Assembly: GCF_900105995.1 (NCBI RefSeq) | Contig: NZ_LT629785.1 | Location: forward strand, 2,542,001 to 2,606,000 | Reading direction: 5' to 3' | Length of the DNA stretch: 64,000 nt | Source of the DNA: Pseudomonas pohangensis | Lineage (GTDB): Bacteria > Pseudomonadota > Gammaproteobacteria > Pseudomonadales > Pseudomonadaceae | Shown here: positions 44,228 to 53,630 of the stretch, in pieces | How the letters are laid out: each line of letters begins with the position of its first letter | How positions within the stretch are numbered: the first letter of the stretch is position 1 | Notes under the pieces: generated by a model | The model's database searches: none | The model's input: only the letters and a program-made list of their open reading frames with translations | What the model was told of the DNA's origin: nothing | Translations under genes and position numbers: made by a program

Positions 44228-44599
44228 TCAGTAGGTATCGAAGCCGCGGCGGTAAACCACCTCGGTGCATTCCGTCCAGCGCGCATTCAGTTTGCTGACC
44301 GGTTCCTCACCCTTGACCACGGCGGCGCGCCAGGTATCCCAGGCCTTGCCGAAAGTCTCGGCATTCGGCGTGCGGCCCACCCAGGCATAGCCGTCGGGCA
44401 TGTCACTGAATACCGGCACCACCACTTCAGCGGTCAGGTTGTAGGGTTTGCCCCATTCATTCATCTGCTGGTTCAGTGCAATAAAATCTTTCAGGGTGCA
44501 GGCCGGCTTCAGCTTGAATGCCAGCACATCCAGATAGGCCGCCTGCACCAGGCTTGCGCAGAGACCAAGGCTCAGGCCGAGCAGTAGTTGTTTTTTCAT
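44228..44599 (-). CDS. Small exported protein of unknown function
   Basis: 123 residues from ATG 44599 (GAGG upstream). The signal peptide is MKKQLLLGLSLGLCASLVQA, cleaved after Ala20. The mature part AYLDVLAFKLKPACTLKDFI, with a later WTECTEVV, has two Cys for a possible disulfide. It resembles small periplasmic proteins of NIPSNAP/dimeric-barrel look. No function assigned. Confidence 0.6.
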   Translation of the reverse strand: MKKQLLLGLSLGLCASLVQAAYLDVLAFKLKPACTLKDFIALNQQMNEWGKPYNLTAEVVVPVFSDMPDGYAWVGRTPNAETFGKAWDTWRAAVVKGEEPVSKLNARWTECTEVVYRRGFDTY

Positions 44600-44839
44600 G
44601 TGCGTGTCCTCGTTTATGCAAACGGGCGCCGGGCTCAACAACTTGTAACTGAGGAGGGCGTTGCAACCGTCTCTCCGGGGAGTCACACCACTTTGCAGGT
44701 GTCGCAAATCTGAGGTTAGTAGCCTGACAGACGGTCCCTAGACCTTTTCCTGATAACCCGGCCTGCGCAAAAATCGATCACTGATAACCAAACCGGCACA
44801 GCCGATCAAGCGGATACACCCAGCCGTCTGCCAGCAAAG

Positions 44840-44877
44840 CAAAAACCCCGCATACCGGCAGCGGGTACACGGGGTTT
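44840..44877 (-). terminator. Terminator of fpr
   Basis: On the minus strand, AAACCCCGTGTACCCG pairs with CGGGTATGCGGGGTTT (imperfect), followed by T residues, about 30 bases after the fpr stop. Confidence 0.75.
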
Positions 44878-44907
44878 GCGGGTTGCCTGATCCGGACGCT
44901 TGCCGGA

Positions 44908-45687
44908 TCACTTCTCGACGAAAGCGCGCTCGATCAGATAGTCACCCGGCTCGCCCATGCGCGGCGAAATCTTCAGACCGAAACTGTCCAGCACCGCACT
45001 GGTTTCATCGAGCATGCTCGGGCTGCCGCAAATCATGGCACGGTCATCCTGCGCGTTCATCGGCGGCAGGCCGATATCGCGGAACAGCTTGCCGCTGCGC
45101 ATCAGATCGGTCAGGCGTCCCTGATTCTGGTACTCCTCACGGGTCACTGTGGGGTAATAGATCAGCTTCTGCCGCAGCGCTTCACCAAAGTATTCGTTGA
45201 GCGGCAGGTGCTCGGTGATGAATTCACGGTAAGCCACTTCGTTGACGTAACGCACACCGTGAATCAGCACCACCTTGTCAAAGCGCTCATAGGTCTGCGG
45301 GTCCTGAATCACGCTCATGAACGGTGCCAGCCCGGTACCGGTGCTGAGCAGGTACAGGTGTTTGCCGGGCAACAGGTCATCCAGCACCAGGGTACCGGTG
45401 GGCTTGCGGCTGACCATCAGTTCATCACCGACCTGCAGGTGCTGCAGGCGCGAGGTCAGCGGGCCGTCCTGGACCTTGATGCTGAAGAACTCCAGATGTT
45501 CTTCATAGTTCGGGCTGGCAATCGAGTAGGCGCGCATCAGTGCCCGGCCACTTTCCTGCTGCAGGCCGATCATGACGAACTGGCCATTTTCGAAGCGCAG
45601 CCCCGGATCACGGGTGGTCTTGAAACTGAACAGCGTGTCGTTCCAGTGATGCACGCTCAGCACGCGTTCGACATTCATGTTGCTCAT
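44908..45687 (-). CDS. fpr: Ferredoxin--NADP+ reductase Fpr
   Basis: 259 residues from ATG 45687, a bacterial-type FNR. The FAD-binding RAYSIASPNYEEHLEFFS is near residue 50, the NADP-binding STGTGLAPFMSVIQD near 113, and the characteristic C-terminus GDYLIERAFVEK is complete. It balances NADPH and reduced ferredoxin/flavodoxin during oxidative stress. It is divergent from finR, whose product activates it in Pseudomonas (family knowledge). The longer frame to 45774 would cross the regulatory region. Confidence 0.95.
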   Translation of the reverse strand: MSNMNVERVLSVHHWNDTLFSFKTTRDPGLRFENGQFVMIGLQQESGRALMRAYSIASPNYEEHLEFFSIKVQDGPLTSRLQHLQVGDELMVSRKPTGTLVLDDLLPGKHLYLLSTGTGLAPFMSVIQDPQTYERFDKVVLIHGVRYVNEVAYREFITEHLPLNEYFGEALRQKLIYYPTVTREEYQNQGRLTDLMRSGKLFRDIGLPPMNAQDDRAMICGSPSMLDETSAVLDSFGLKISPRMGEPGDYLIERAFVEK

Positions 45688-45740
45688 GGGCCATTCCTTA
45701 ATGCAGCAGACTTGATAGGGCGGCAGTTTAGGAGCAGGCT

Positions 45741-45794
45741 GCATATCTGTTAAGTGAATTATAAAGATATGCATTATAGGTTATATAGATATGC
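45741..45794. promoter_or_regulatory. Candidate FinR binding region, three copies of AGATATGC
   Basis: GCATATCT at 45741-45748 and AGATATGC at 45765-45772 form an inverted pair; a third AGATATGC at 45787-45794 overlaps the finR start. They lie in the fpr/finR intergenic region, where a LysR-type regulator would bind. Confidence 0.5.
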
Positions 45795-46717
45795 GGTTTA
45801 CTCTCAGACAACTCCAAGTATTCGTCGCAGTGGCCAGCCAGGGCAATGTTTCCAGAGCTGCCGAGTCGCTGGCCCTGTCACAATCGGCAGCCAGCACCTC
45901 GCTCTCGGAACTGGAACGGCAGTCCAGCTGCCAGCTGTTCGACCGCGCCGGCAAACGCCTGAACCTGAACTCGCTGGGCCAGCAGTTGCTGCCCCAGGCC
46001 ATAGCCCTGCTGGAACAGGCCAGGGAGATCGAAGCCCTGTTCAACGGCAAGACCGGCACCGGTTCACTGGCTGTCGGCGCCACACTGACGGTGGGCAACT
46101 ATCTGGCGACCCTGCTGATCGGCAGCTTCATGCAGCGCTATCCGCAGTGTCAGGTCAGCCTGCATGTACAGAACACCGCGAACACCGTGCAGCAGATCGC
46201 CCACTACGAACTGGATCTGGGCATGATCGAAGGTGACTGCCAGCACCCGGATATCGAGGTGCAGTCGTGGGTGGATGACGAGCTGGTGGTGTTCTGCGCG
46301 CCCGAACACCCGCTGGCCAGACGCGGTGAAGCGTCGATGGCCGAGCTTTGCCATGAAGCCTGGATTCTGCGCGAGAAAGGTTCGGGGACGCGGCTGACCT
46401 TTGACCAGGCGATGCGCCATCGCCCGGCACCACTGAATATCCGCCTGGAACTCGAGCACACCGAAGCGATCAAGCGTGCGGTGGAGTCGGGGCTGGGCAT
46501 CAGCTGTATCTCGCGCCTGGCGCTGCGCGATGCCTTCCGCCGTGGCAGTCTGGTGGCGGTGGAAACCCCGGAGCTGGATCTGATCCGGCAATTTCACTTC
46601 ATCTGGCACAAACAGAAGTACCAGAATGCCGCGATGTCGGACTTTCTCGAGCTGTGCCGATCACTGACGACCGGGGTCAGCCGCAGTGACCAGATCGTAT
46701 TGCCCAGCCTCCGCTAG
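45791..46717 (+). CDS. finR: LysR-family redox regulator FinR
   Basis: 308 residues. The HTH is MRFTLRQLQVFVAVASQGNVSRAAESL plus SQSAASTSLSELER (residues 1-45), followed by the periplasmic-binding-like effector domain. FinR activates fpr (fprA) in response to superoxide and related stress in Pseudomonas, known from the family; the divergent fpr gene here supports the name. Confidence 0.9.
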   Translation: MRFTLRQLQVFVAVASQGNVSRAAESLALSQSAASTSLSELERQSSCQLFDRAGKRLNLNSLGQQLLPQAIALLEQAREIEALFNGKTGTGSLAVGATLTVGNYLATLLIGSFMQRYPQCQVSLHVQNTANTVQQIAHYELDLGMIEGDCQHPDIEVQSWVDDELVVFCAPEHPLARRGEASMAELCHEAWILREKGSGTRLTFDQAMRHRPAPLNIRLELEHTEAIKRAVESGLGISCISRLALRDAFRRGSLVAVETPELDLIRQFHFIWHKQKYQNAAMSDFLELCRSLTTGVSRSDQIVLPSLR

Positions 46718-46766
46718 TAGCGGTACGGGCAATCCCGGTCGCCTCCGGCAAACCGGGGTTAGTGCT

Positions 46767-47132
46767 TCAACCCAGCAGAATCAGGCCCCAGACCACACCG
46801 ATCAGACACAGCGCAATGAACTGCGCAGCGCTGCCCATGTCCTTGGCATTTTTCGACAGCGGGTGAATATCCAGGGAAATACGGTCGATGGCCGCCTCGA
46901 TGGCCGAATTGAGCAGCTCGACAATCAGCAGTATCAGGCACACGCCGATCATCAGGGCGCGCTCGACCTGGCTGACATCGAAATAGAATGCCAGCGGAAT
47001 CAGCAATACGTTGATCAGCACCAGCTGGCGGAACGCTGCCTCGCCGACATAGGCCGCACGCAGGCCGGCCATGGAGAAACCGGTGGCGTTGAGAATACGT
47101 TTCAGGCCGGTCTGGCCCTTGTAGGGTGACAT
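46767..47132 (-). CDS. dgkA: Diacylglycerol kinase DgkA
   Basis: 121 residues from ATG 47132, three transmembrane helices. The conserved helix AYVGEAAFRQLVLINVLLIP and the catalytic stretch LLIVELLNSAIEAAIDR with its Glu residues are present. It rephosphorylates diacylglycerol formed when membrane-derived glucans are modified. It is followed upstream by erdR, as in Pseudomonas. Confidence 0.93.
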   Translation of the reverse strand: MSPYKGQTGLKRILNATGFSMAGLRAAYVGEAAFRQLVLINVLLIPLAFYFDVSQVERALMIGVCLILLIVELLNSAIEAAIDRISLDIHPLSKNAKDMGSAAQFIALCLIGVVWGLILLG

Positions 47133-47198
47133 TCGATAGTTACCTATAGCCAAGCCACGCAAGGGCAAACCTGCGTGGCACGAATGGAAGAAATACAA

Positions 47199-47849
47199 CT
47201 ACTGGGGGGAGAAACTCTCCAGTTGCTGCAACAGCATCGCCGCCTGGGTCCTGGTGCGCACCCCCAGTTTACGGAAAATCGCCGTCACATGGGCCTTGAT
47301 GGTCGCTTCGGAAACCGATAACTCCCAGGCAATCTGCTTGTTCAGCAAGCCATCGCAAACCATCGTCAGCACCCTGAACTGCTGTGGCGTCAGGCTGGCC
47401 AGACCGGCACTGGCGGCCTTGGCCTCGGCAGTCAGCTCCGCCGCCTCGGCCGACAGGCTCGGCCACCACAAATCGCCATCGAGCACTGCGCGCACGGCCT
47501 GCTGGATCTGGTCCAGCGAGCTTGATTTGGGGATGAAACCGCTGGCACCGAATTCCCGCGAGCGGGAAACCACGGTGGCCTCCTCCTGCGCCGAAATCAT
47601 CACCACCGGAATCTGCGGGTATTGCCCGCGCAGCAACACCAGCCCGGAAAACCCGTGGGCACCAGGCATGTTCAGATCCAGCAGCACCAGATCCCAGTCA
47701 CTTTTTTCCGTTAAACGAGCCTCAAGCTCGGCAATACTGGCCGCTTCGGCCAGGTGTAGTTCTGCGCCCAGATCCAGGCTCAGGGCCTGATGCAGGGCGC
47801 TGCGAAACAAGGGATGATCATCCGCAATCAGTATTTCGTAAGCAGCCAT
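47199..47849 (-). CDS. erdR: LuxR-type response regulator ErdR
   Basis: 216 residues. The receiver domain has the acidic pair DD at 10-11 and phospho-acceptor Asp58 (VLLDLNMPG). The C-terminal LuxR HTH runs from LTPQQFRVL to TRTQAAMLL. The dgkA-erdR neighbourhood matches the Pseudomonas gene that controls ethanol and acetate metabolism. No sensor kinase gene adjoins it. Confidence 0.88.
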   Translation of the reverse strand: MAAYEILIADDHPLFRSALHQALSLDLGAELHLAEAASIAELEARLTEKSDWDLVLLDLNMPGAHGFSGLVLLRGQYPQIPVVMISAQEEATVVSRSREFGASGFIPKSSSLDQIQQAVRAVLDGDLWWPSLSAEAAELTAEAKAASAGLASLTPQQFRVLTMVCDGLLNKQIAWELSVSEATIKAHVTAIFRKLGVRTRTQAAMLLQQLESFSPQ

Positions 47850-47967
47850 TGGCTATTCCTGTTGTTATTCTTTTGCAGGCAGCACCGCGCAGCATGCCCA
47901 GCCCAAACGGGGTGGTCAAGCGCAGCCTTTTCCGGCACAGTCGCGCCCCCTGCCACCGAGATCAATC

Positions 47968-48855
47968 ATGCGAACCCAAGCCCTGCGTGCCGACCTGTTG
48001 ATGTTGCTGACCGCGATTATCTGGGGCTCGGCTTTTATTGCCCAACGCCTGGGCATGGACAGCATCGGCCCGTTTCTCTACACCGGTCTGCGCTTCGCCC
48101 TGGCAAGTATTGCCCTGCTGCCGCTGATCCTCTGGCTGGAGCGGCGTATCGAGCATCGCAAGCCGGAGCCGATCAACCCCGGACTGCTGCGCGGCGGCCT
48201 GATCATGGGACTGGCACTGACGCTGGGGATGAACCTGCAACAGGTCGGCCTGCTCTTCACCAGCGTGACCAACTCCGGCTTTATCACTGGCCTGTACGTG
48301 ATCGTGGTGCCGCTGCTGGGCCTGTTCCTCGGCCACAAGACCGGGCTGGGCATCTGGCTGGGTGCCGGACTGGCGGTGCTGGGCATGTTCCTGCTCAGTG
48401 TCGGTGACAGCTTTCAGGTTGCCTCCGGCGACTGGCTGCAGCTGGCCGGCGCCTTTGTCTGGGGCGTGCATGTGCTGCTGGTCGGCCATTTCGCCAGTCG
48501 CCATGACCCGCTGCAACTGGCATTGATCCAGTTTGCCGTGTGCGCGCTGATCAGCCTGCTGCTGGCGGTAGTGTTCGAGCCGATCCAGCTGGCGGCCATC
48601 ATCAGCGCCCTGCCCGCTATCGCTTATGGCGGCCTGCTCGGGGTCTGCGTGGGCTTTACCCTGCAGGTGGTCGCGCAGAAACATGCGATCGCCTCCCATG
48701 CGGCGATCATTCTCTCTCTGGAAGCCGTGTTTGCCGCCATTTTCGGTGCGTTGCTGCTCGGTGAAGCGCTGAGCATCAAGGGATACTTCGGTTGCGCGCT
48801 GATGTTCAGCGGCATGCTGCTCGCGCAACTGTGGCCGCGCCCGCGGCAGGCCTGA
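47968..48855 (+). CDS. EamA-family (DMT) transporter
   Basis: 295 residues, ten transmembrane helices in two EamA repeats. The first starts LLMLLTAIIWGSAFIAQRLG and the second WLQLAGAFVWGVHVLLVG; the last helices read SLEAVFAAIFGALLLGEAL. It probably exports amino acids or metabolites; the substrate is unknown. The neighbours give no hint. Confidence 0.88.
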   Translation: MRTQALRADLLMLLTAIIWGSAFIAQRLGMDSIGPFLYTGLRFALASIALLPLILWLERRIEHRKPEPINPGLLRGGLIMGLALTLGMNLQQVGLLFTSVTNSGFITGLYVIVVPLLGLFLGHKTGLGIWLGAGLAVLGMFLLSVGDSFQVASGDWLQLAGAFVWGVHVLLVGHFASRHDPLQLALIQFAVCALISLLLAVVFEPIQLAAIISALPAIAYGGLLGVCVGFTLQVVAQKHAIASHAAIILSLEAVFAAIFGALLLGEALSIKGYFGCALMFSGMLLAQLWPRPRQA

Positions 48856-48857
48856 AT

Positions 48858-49598
48858 TCAGGACGGCAAAAAGCCCTGCGCCAGCTTGTGCGCGGGGCTG
48901 CCCAGGTCCAGTGGCTGATTGCGCTTGGCTGCCAGGTAATGCTCGGTAAAAACATCCAGATAGGCATCCAGGGCAGCGGCGCTCGCCTGGTCGCCGGCCA
49001 GCTCCAAACACAGCGCCGCCACCTCTGCCGTACACAGGTGTTCGGCATTCTTCGAGCGGCGCAGGCCATAGCGTGACAGTTGCTCCGCTTTCAGGCTGAG
49101 CACCGGAAAGCGGTCCAGATAGGCGCTCTTGCGGAACATCTTGCGCGCCTCCATCCAGGTGGCGTCGAGCAGGACGAACAATGGCCGGCGCCCCGGCTGC
49201 AACTGCACCTGATCCACTACCCGTTCTGCCGGTGCATATTCACCGGGAAAAACAATGAAGGGCTGCCATTCCGGGTCATTCAGCAGCTGCTCGATGGCCG
49301 GATCAGGCTCGGTCCGTGACCAGCCAAAAGCGGCCGTGTCCTTCACCACATCGGCAATCAGCCAGCCGGTATTGCTTGGCTTGAGCGGTTCGGTGTCATA
49401 CATCAGCAGGCACATGCCAGAATTGCTCGCCACTGCGGGCTTCCAGTTACACAGGCAATAGGCGTGCGCCACCCGGCACTGCGGACAGCGCGAGACCCGC
49501 GAGCCGCGGGCATTGAAGGGGCGAACGCTGCGCGCCAGACGCTCGGCGCGCAAGCGGGCCACGGCATGAGTCATCGCGATCCACCAGAGAAAATGCAT
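48858..49598 (-). CDS. tapT: tRNA-uridine aminocarboxypropyltransferase (DTW family, TapT-like)
   Basis: 246 residues. N-terminal zinc cysteines are in CPQCRVAHAYCLCNW, and the DTW motif appears as LDATWMEARKM near residue 145, followed by RKSKNAEHL-type basic residues (here RSKNAEHLCTAE). TapT makes acp3U47 in tRNA. An alternative start is ATG 49574 (MTHAVARLRAERLARS), which would drop the first eight residues. It is convergent with the EamA gene. Confidence 0.85.
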   Translation of the reverse strand: MHFLWWIAMTHAVARLRAERLARSVRPFNARGSRVSRCPQCRVAHAYCLCNWKPAVASNSGMCLLMYDTEPLKPSNTGWLIADVVKDTAAFGWSRTEPDPAIEQLLNDPEWQPFIVFPGEYAPAERVVDQVQLQPGRRPLFVLLDATWMEARKMFRKSAYLDRFPVLSLKAEQLSRYGLRRSKNAEHLCTAEVAALCLELAGDQASAAALDAYLDVFTEHYLAAKRNQPLDLGSPAHKLAQGFLPS

Positions 49599-49752
49599 GG
49601 CAGCAACGGCTGCCGGGGGCGCAGTTTAGCAGCCTTTGGCCGGCCGCCCGGCATGCTTGTGCGGCTAGTGCTTTGCCGGCATAAATGCTTAACTTCCCCA
49701 CGCCTGCCGGCCCTCAAGGTCCGGATTTACCAACCAAGAACCGGAGCTTTGC

Positions 49753-50889
49753 ATGTCCAGCCAATACCCCGCCGTTGATCCGGACGGCCTGCTTGAATAC
49801 TCGGTAGTCTTCACCGACCGCTCGCTGAACCACATGTCCAGACAGTTCCAGCAGGTCATGCGTGACATCTCTGCCGGCATGAAGCTGACCTATAACGCGG
49901 CAGCCGTGGCAGTGGTTCCCGGTGGCGGCACCTACGGCATGGAAGCGGTAGCCCGGCAGTTTGCCGCCGGCAAAAAATGCCTGGTAATCCGCAATGGCTG
50001 GTTCAGCTACCGCTGGAGCCAGATATTCGAAGCCGGGCAGATACCTTCTGAAGAAATCATCCTCAAAGCCCGCCCGCTGGCCGAAGGGCACCAGCAACCC
50101 TGGGCACCAGCACCCATCGACGAGGTGGTTGCCAGTATCCGCCAGCACAAACCGTCTCTGGTGTTTGCTCCGCACGTGGAAACCGCATCCGGGATCATTC
50201 TGCCGGACAGCTATCTGCGTTCGGTAGCCGATGCCGTGCACGAACATGGCGGCCTGTTTGTCCTCGATTGCATTGCCTCCGGCGCGGTATGGGTCGACAT
50301 GCAGGCGTGTGCCGTTGACATACTGATCAGTGCTCCGCAAAAAGGCTGGAGCGCCTCGCCATGCAGCGCACTGGTGATGCTCGGCGAGCAGGCCGCCGAG
50401 CGCATCAAGCTGACCCGCAGCAGCAGCTTTGCCTGCGATCTGCTCAAGTGGCTGCAGATCATGCAGGCCTACGAGAATGGCGGCCACGCCTACCATGCCA
50501 CCTTGCCCACCGATGCGCTGGCAGCCTTCTGCCGCAGCATGCAGGAGACCATCAACGGCGGTCTGGACACTTTCAAGGCCGCACAGTGGGATCTGGGCAC
50601 GCGGGTCAGAACCCTGATGGCCGCCAACGGCTTCCCCAGTGTCGCCGCGCCCGGTTTTGCGGCGCCGGGCGTGGTGGTCAGTTATACCGATGACATCGGT
50701 ATCCACAATGGCAAGAAATTCAGCGCGCAGGGCCTGCAAACGGCAGCCGGCGTCCCCCTGATGTGTGATGAAGCGGCGGACTTCCGTACCTTCCGCATCG
50801 GCCTGTTCGGCCTGGATAAATGGCTCAACCCCGAGCAGACCGTCAGCAACCTTGAACTGGCGCTAAAGGCCAGCAACAGCGCCGGCTAA
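49753..50889 (+). CDS. Class V pyridoxal-phosphate aminotransferase
   Basis: 378 residues, related to alanine-glyoxylate/serine-pyruvate aminotransferases. VVPGGGTYGMEAVARQF binds the phosphate, Asp172 (FVLDCIASG) pairs with the cofactor nitrogen, and Lys197 in SAPQKGWSASP forms the Schiff base. Amino donor and acceptor cannot be read. It is monocistronic as far as visible. Confidence 0.88.
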   Translation: MSSQYPAVDPDGLLEYSVVFTDRSLNHMSRQFQQVMRDISAGMKLTYNAAAVAVVPGGGTYGMEAVARQFAAGKKCLVIRNGWFSYRWSQIFEAGQIPSEEIILKARPLAEGHQQPWAPAPIDEVVASIRQHKPSLVFAPHVETASGIILPDSYLRSVADAVHEHGGLFVLDCIASGAVWVDMQACAVDILISAPQKGWSASPCSALVMLGEQAAERIKLTRSSSFACDLLKWLQIMQAYENGGHAYHATLPTDALAAFCRSMQETINGGLDTFKAAQWDLGTRVRTLMAANGFPSVAAPGFAAPGVVVSYTDDIGIHNGKKFSAQGLQTAAGVPLMCDEAADFRTFRIGLFGLDKWLNPEQTVSNLELALKASNSAG

Positions 50890-51006
50890 GTAAAAGCCTG
50901 CGGCCATACCGGTGCGCTCGCGCTATCTGGCAACTGACCTGCATCAACACACCTTGAACGGGATTGATGCAGGCTCACAGGTACCGTTAGCTATCTGGAG
51001 ATCGAC

Positions 51007-52410
51007 ATGGCACTGCTCAATTTCTATGGTGCAATCCAGCAGGTCACCGGTTCCTGTTACCTGATTGAAAGCCGCGATGGCGCCCGTGTGTTGATGGAAT
51101 GCGGCATGCGCCAGGGCCGCAGGGATGCCGATGAAGACAACCGGGCACCCTTCCCGTTTGACCCGGGCAGTCTGAATGCCGTGGTTATTTCCCATGCCCA
51201 CCTGGACCACAGCGGACTGCTGCCCAGGCTGGCGGCCGCAGGTTATCGCGGGCCGATCTACGCCACGGTAGCCACCAGCGAACTGCTGGAACTGATGCTG
51301 CTCGACTCGGCCCACATCCAGGAGCATGACGCCGAGTGGGAAAACAAGTGGCGCGCCCGGGTCGGCAAGCCGCAGATCACCCCGATCTATACCACTGCAG
51401 ACGCCGAACTGGCACTCAAGCTCAGGCACCCGCTGGAATACGAGGAACTACACGAAGTCGCTCCTGGCGTGCGGCTTACCTACCATGACGCCGGTCATAT
51501 TCTGGGGTCGGCGATCGTTGAACTTGAAGTGGATGACCATCACCTGACGCGGCGCCTGGTGTTCTCCGGCGATCTGGGCAATACCTGCTCGCCACTGATG
51601 CACAACCCGAGCATTCTTACCCGCGCTGATGCGGTCATGCTCGAATCGACCTACGGCGACCGCGATCACCGCTGCAGTGAGGACACGCTCGATGAGCTGG
51701 CCGGAATTCTGCAACAGGCCTACCGCGACGGTGGCAATGTGCTTATTCCCTCCTTCGCCGTGGGCCGTACCCAGGACCTGATTTATTACCTTGGACGCTT
51801 TTACCAGGAGGGTCGACTGAAACAACAGGCCGTCTTTCTCGACAGCCCGATGGCGATTCGCGCCAATGCGATTTACTCGCGCTATCAGGACCAGTTCGAC
51901 CTTCCCGAACACAACGGCCGCCCGGCCAAAAAGGTCAAGCGCATCGAACAATGGTTGCCGATCCTGCGCTGCACAGCCTCACCGGAAGAGTCGATGGCGA
52001 TCAACCGCATCAACAGCGGCGCCATCATCATCGCCGGCAGCGGCATGTGCACCGGCGGGCGTATCGTGCACCACTTCAAGCACAATATCTGGCGCAAGGA
52101 ATGCCACCTGATCTTCCCCGGCTTTCAGGCCAGAGGCACCCTTGGCCGCAATATTGTGGATGGCGCAAGCAACATCAAGGTTTTGCACCAGCGCTTTGCC
52201 GTGAAGGCACAGATTCATACGCTGGGCGGCTTCTCGGCCCATGCCGGACAAAGCCAGTTGATCGACTGGGTCAAGAACTTTGACCATCGCCCCGAGCTGT
52301 ATCTGGTGCATGGTGAGCTGGAAAAAATGCAGATACTGCAGCAGGAACTGAAGCGCCAACTCAACTGGGATGCATGCATCCCCGAGCCCGGCGAACAGGT
52401 CGTACTCTGA
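51007..52410 (+). CDS. Beta-CASP metallo-beta-lactamase RNA-processing protein
   Basis: 467 residues. The MBL motif SHAHLDHSGLLPRL is near residue 63. A beta-CASP insert follows (ESTYGDRDH, SFAVGRTQDLIYYL), and the C-terminal part has SGMCTGGRIVHHFK and the closing motif GGFSAHAGQSQLIDW. This set is typical of the CPSF73-like RNase group (YsH1/TTHA0252 type). It is likely an RNA endonuclease. A LOG-family gene follows. Confidence 0.88.
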   Translation: MALLNFYGAIQQVTGSCYLIESRDGARVLMECGMRQGRRDADEDNRAPFPFDPGSLNAVVISHAHLDHSGLLPRLAAAGYRGPIYATVATSELLELMLLDSAHIQEHDAEWENKWRARVGKPQITPIYTTADAELALKLRHPLEYEELHEVAPGVRLTYHDAGHILGSAIVELEVDDHHLTRRLVFSGDLGNTCSPLMHNPSILTRADAVMLESTYGDRDHRCSEDTLDELAGILQQAYRDGGNVLIPSFAVGRTQDLIYYLGRFYQEGRLKQQAVFLDSPMAIRANAIYSRYQDQFDLPEHNGRPAKKVKRIEQWLPILRCTASPEESMAINRINSGAIIIAGSGMCTGGRIVHHFKHNIWRKECHLIFPGFQARGTLGRNIVDGASNIKVLHQRFAVKAQIHTLGGFSAHAGQSQLIDWVKNFDHRPELYLVHGELEKMQILQQELKRQLNWDACIPEPGEQVVL

Positions 52411-52525
52411 ATCGAGCAACCGGCGGCGCGGCCTGTGACAAGCAGGCCGCAGACCTGCAAACTGCGCGGCATCACCGGTCGCCGGCAAACCGCGACACTC
52501 CCTGACCTTGCAGAGGTATCGGCTG

Positions 52526-53605
52526 ATGCCCTACCAGCCTGACGATTATCTTTCCCGGCACTTCCAGACCAGCGCCATCGATATCAATCAGAAAGTCGAT
52601 GAACTGGCCGGCATCACCGTGCCGCCCGACAGTCCCAATCTGCCGCTGTATCGCGAGATGCTGATGACCGTGATCCGCATGGCCCAGGCCGACCGCAATC
52701 GCTGGGACGCCAAGATCATGCTGCAGACCCTTAGCGAAATGGAGCAGGCCTTCAGTCTGCTGGAGAAATTCAAACGGCGGCGCAAGGTCACGGTATTCGG
52801 CTCGGCCCGCACGCCTGCCGGCCACCCGCTCTATGAACTGGCGCGTGAACTGGGCAGCGCTCTGGCACGCCTCGACCTGATGGTTATCACCGGGGCCGGG
52901 GACGGCATCATGGCCGCCGCACATGCCGGTGCCGGGCTGGACAACAGCCTGGGTTTCAATATTTCACTGCCATTCGAGCAAGGCGCCAACCAGACCATCA
53001 AGGGCTCGTCGCACCTGCTTACGTTTCATTTCTTTTTCCTGCGCAAACTGTTCTTCGTCAAAGAGGCGGATGCCATTGTGCTCTGCCCGGGTGGTTTCGG
53101 CACACTCGACGAAGCGCTGGAGGTGCTGACGCTGATCCAGACCGGCAAGAGTCCGTTGATCCCGGTGATACTGCTGGACAAGCCGGACGGCACCTACTGG
53201 CGTAGTGCCATGGACTTCCTGCAGCAGCAACTGGCGGACAACCACTACATATTGCCCAGCGACGTGCAGCTGATGCGCATTGTCCACACTGCCGAGGATG
53301 CTGCACAGCACGTCTCGTGCTTCTACCGTAACTTCCATTCCAGTCGCTGGCTGGATGGACTGTTTGTCATTCGCATGAATCACGCCCTGTCTCAGGACGC
53401 CTTGCAGACACTGGACAAGACCTTTGCCGATCTGTGCCTGAATGACGGATTCAAACAGCAGTCTTACTGTGATTCGGAAACCGACGAGCCGGAGTTATGC
53501 AACCTGATCCGCCTGGCCTTCGCGTTCAATGGACGCAATCATGGCCGCCTGCGTGAACTGGTGGACTTCATCAACCTGCCGCAGAACTGGGTACAGAACG
53601 GCTGA
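52526..53605 (+). CDS. LOG-family protein (nucleotide 5'-monophosphate nucleosidase type)
   Basis: 359 residues from ATG 52526, which has AGAGG upstream; a TTG start at 52508 would add six residues. The Rossmann-like core has VTVFGSARTP, TGAGDGIMAAAHAG and PGGFGTLDEALEVLT, the LOG signature (PGGxGTxxE). Long N- and C-terminal extensions fit the PpnN-like group that releases ribose 5-phosphate from purine or pyrimidine nucleotides. Confidence 0.85.
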   Translation: MPYQPDDYLSRHFQTSAIDINQKVDELAGITVPPDSPNLPLYREMLMTVIRMAQADRNRWDAKIMLQTLSEMEQAFSLLEKFKRRRKVTVFGSARTPAGHPLYELARELGSALARLDLMVITGAGDGIMAAAHAGAGLDNSLGFNISLPFEQGANQTIKGSSHLLTFHFFFLRKLFFVKEADAIVLCPGGFGTLDEALEVLTLIQTGKSPLIPVILLDKPDGTYWRSAMDFLQQQLADNHYILPSDVQLMRIVHTAEDAAQHVSCFYRNFHSSRWLDGLFVIRMNHALSQDALQTLDKTFADLCLNDGFKQQSYCDSETDEPELCNLIRLAFAFNGRNHGRLRELVDFINLPQNWVQNG

Positions 53606-53630
53606 GCGAGCCATTGCGACTCTGCACCAG

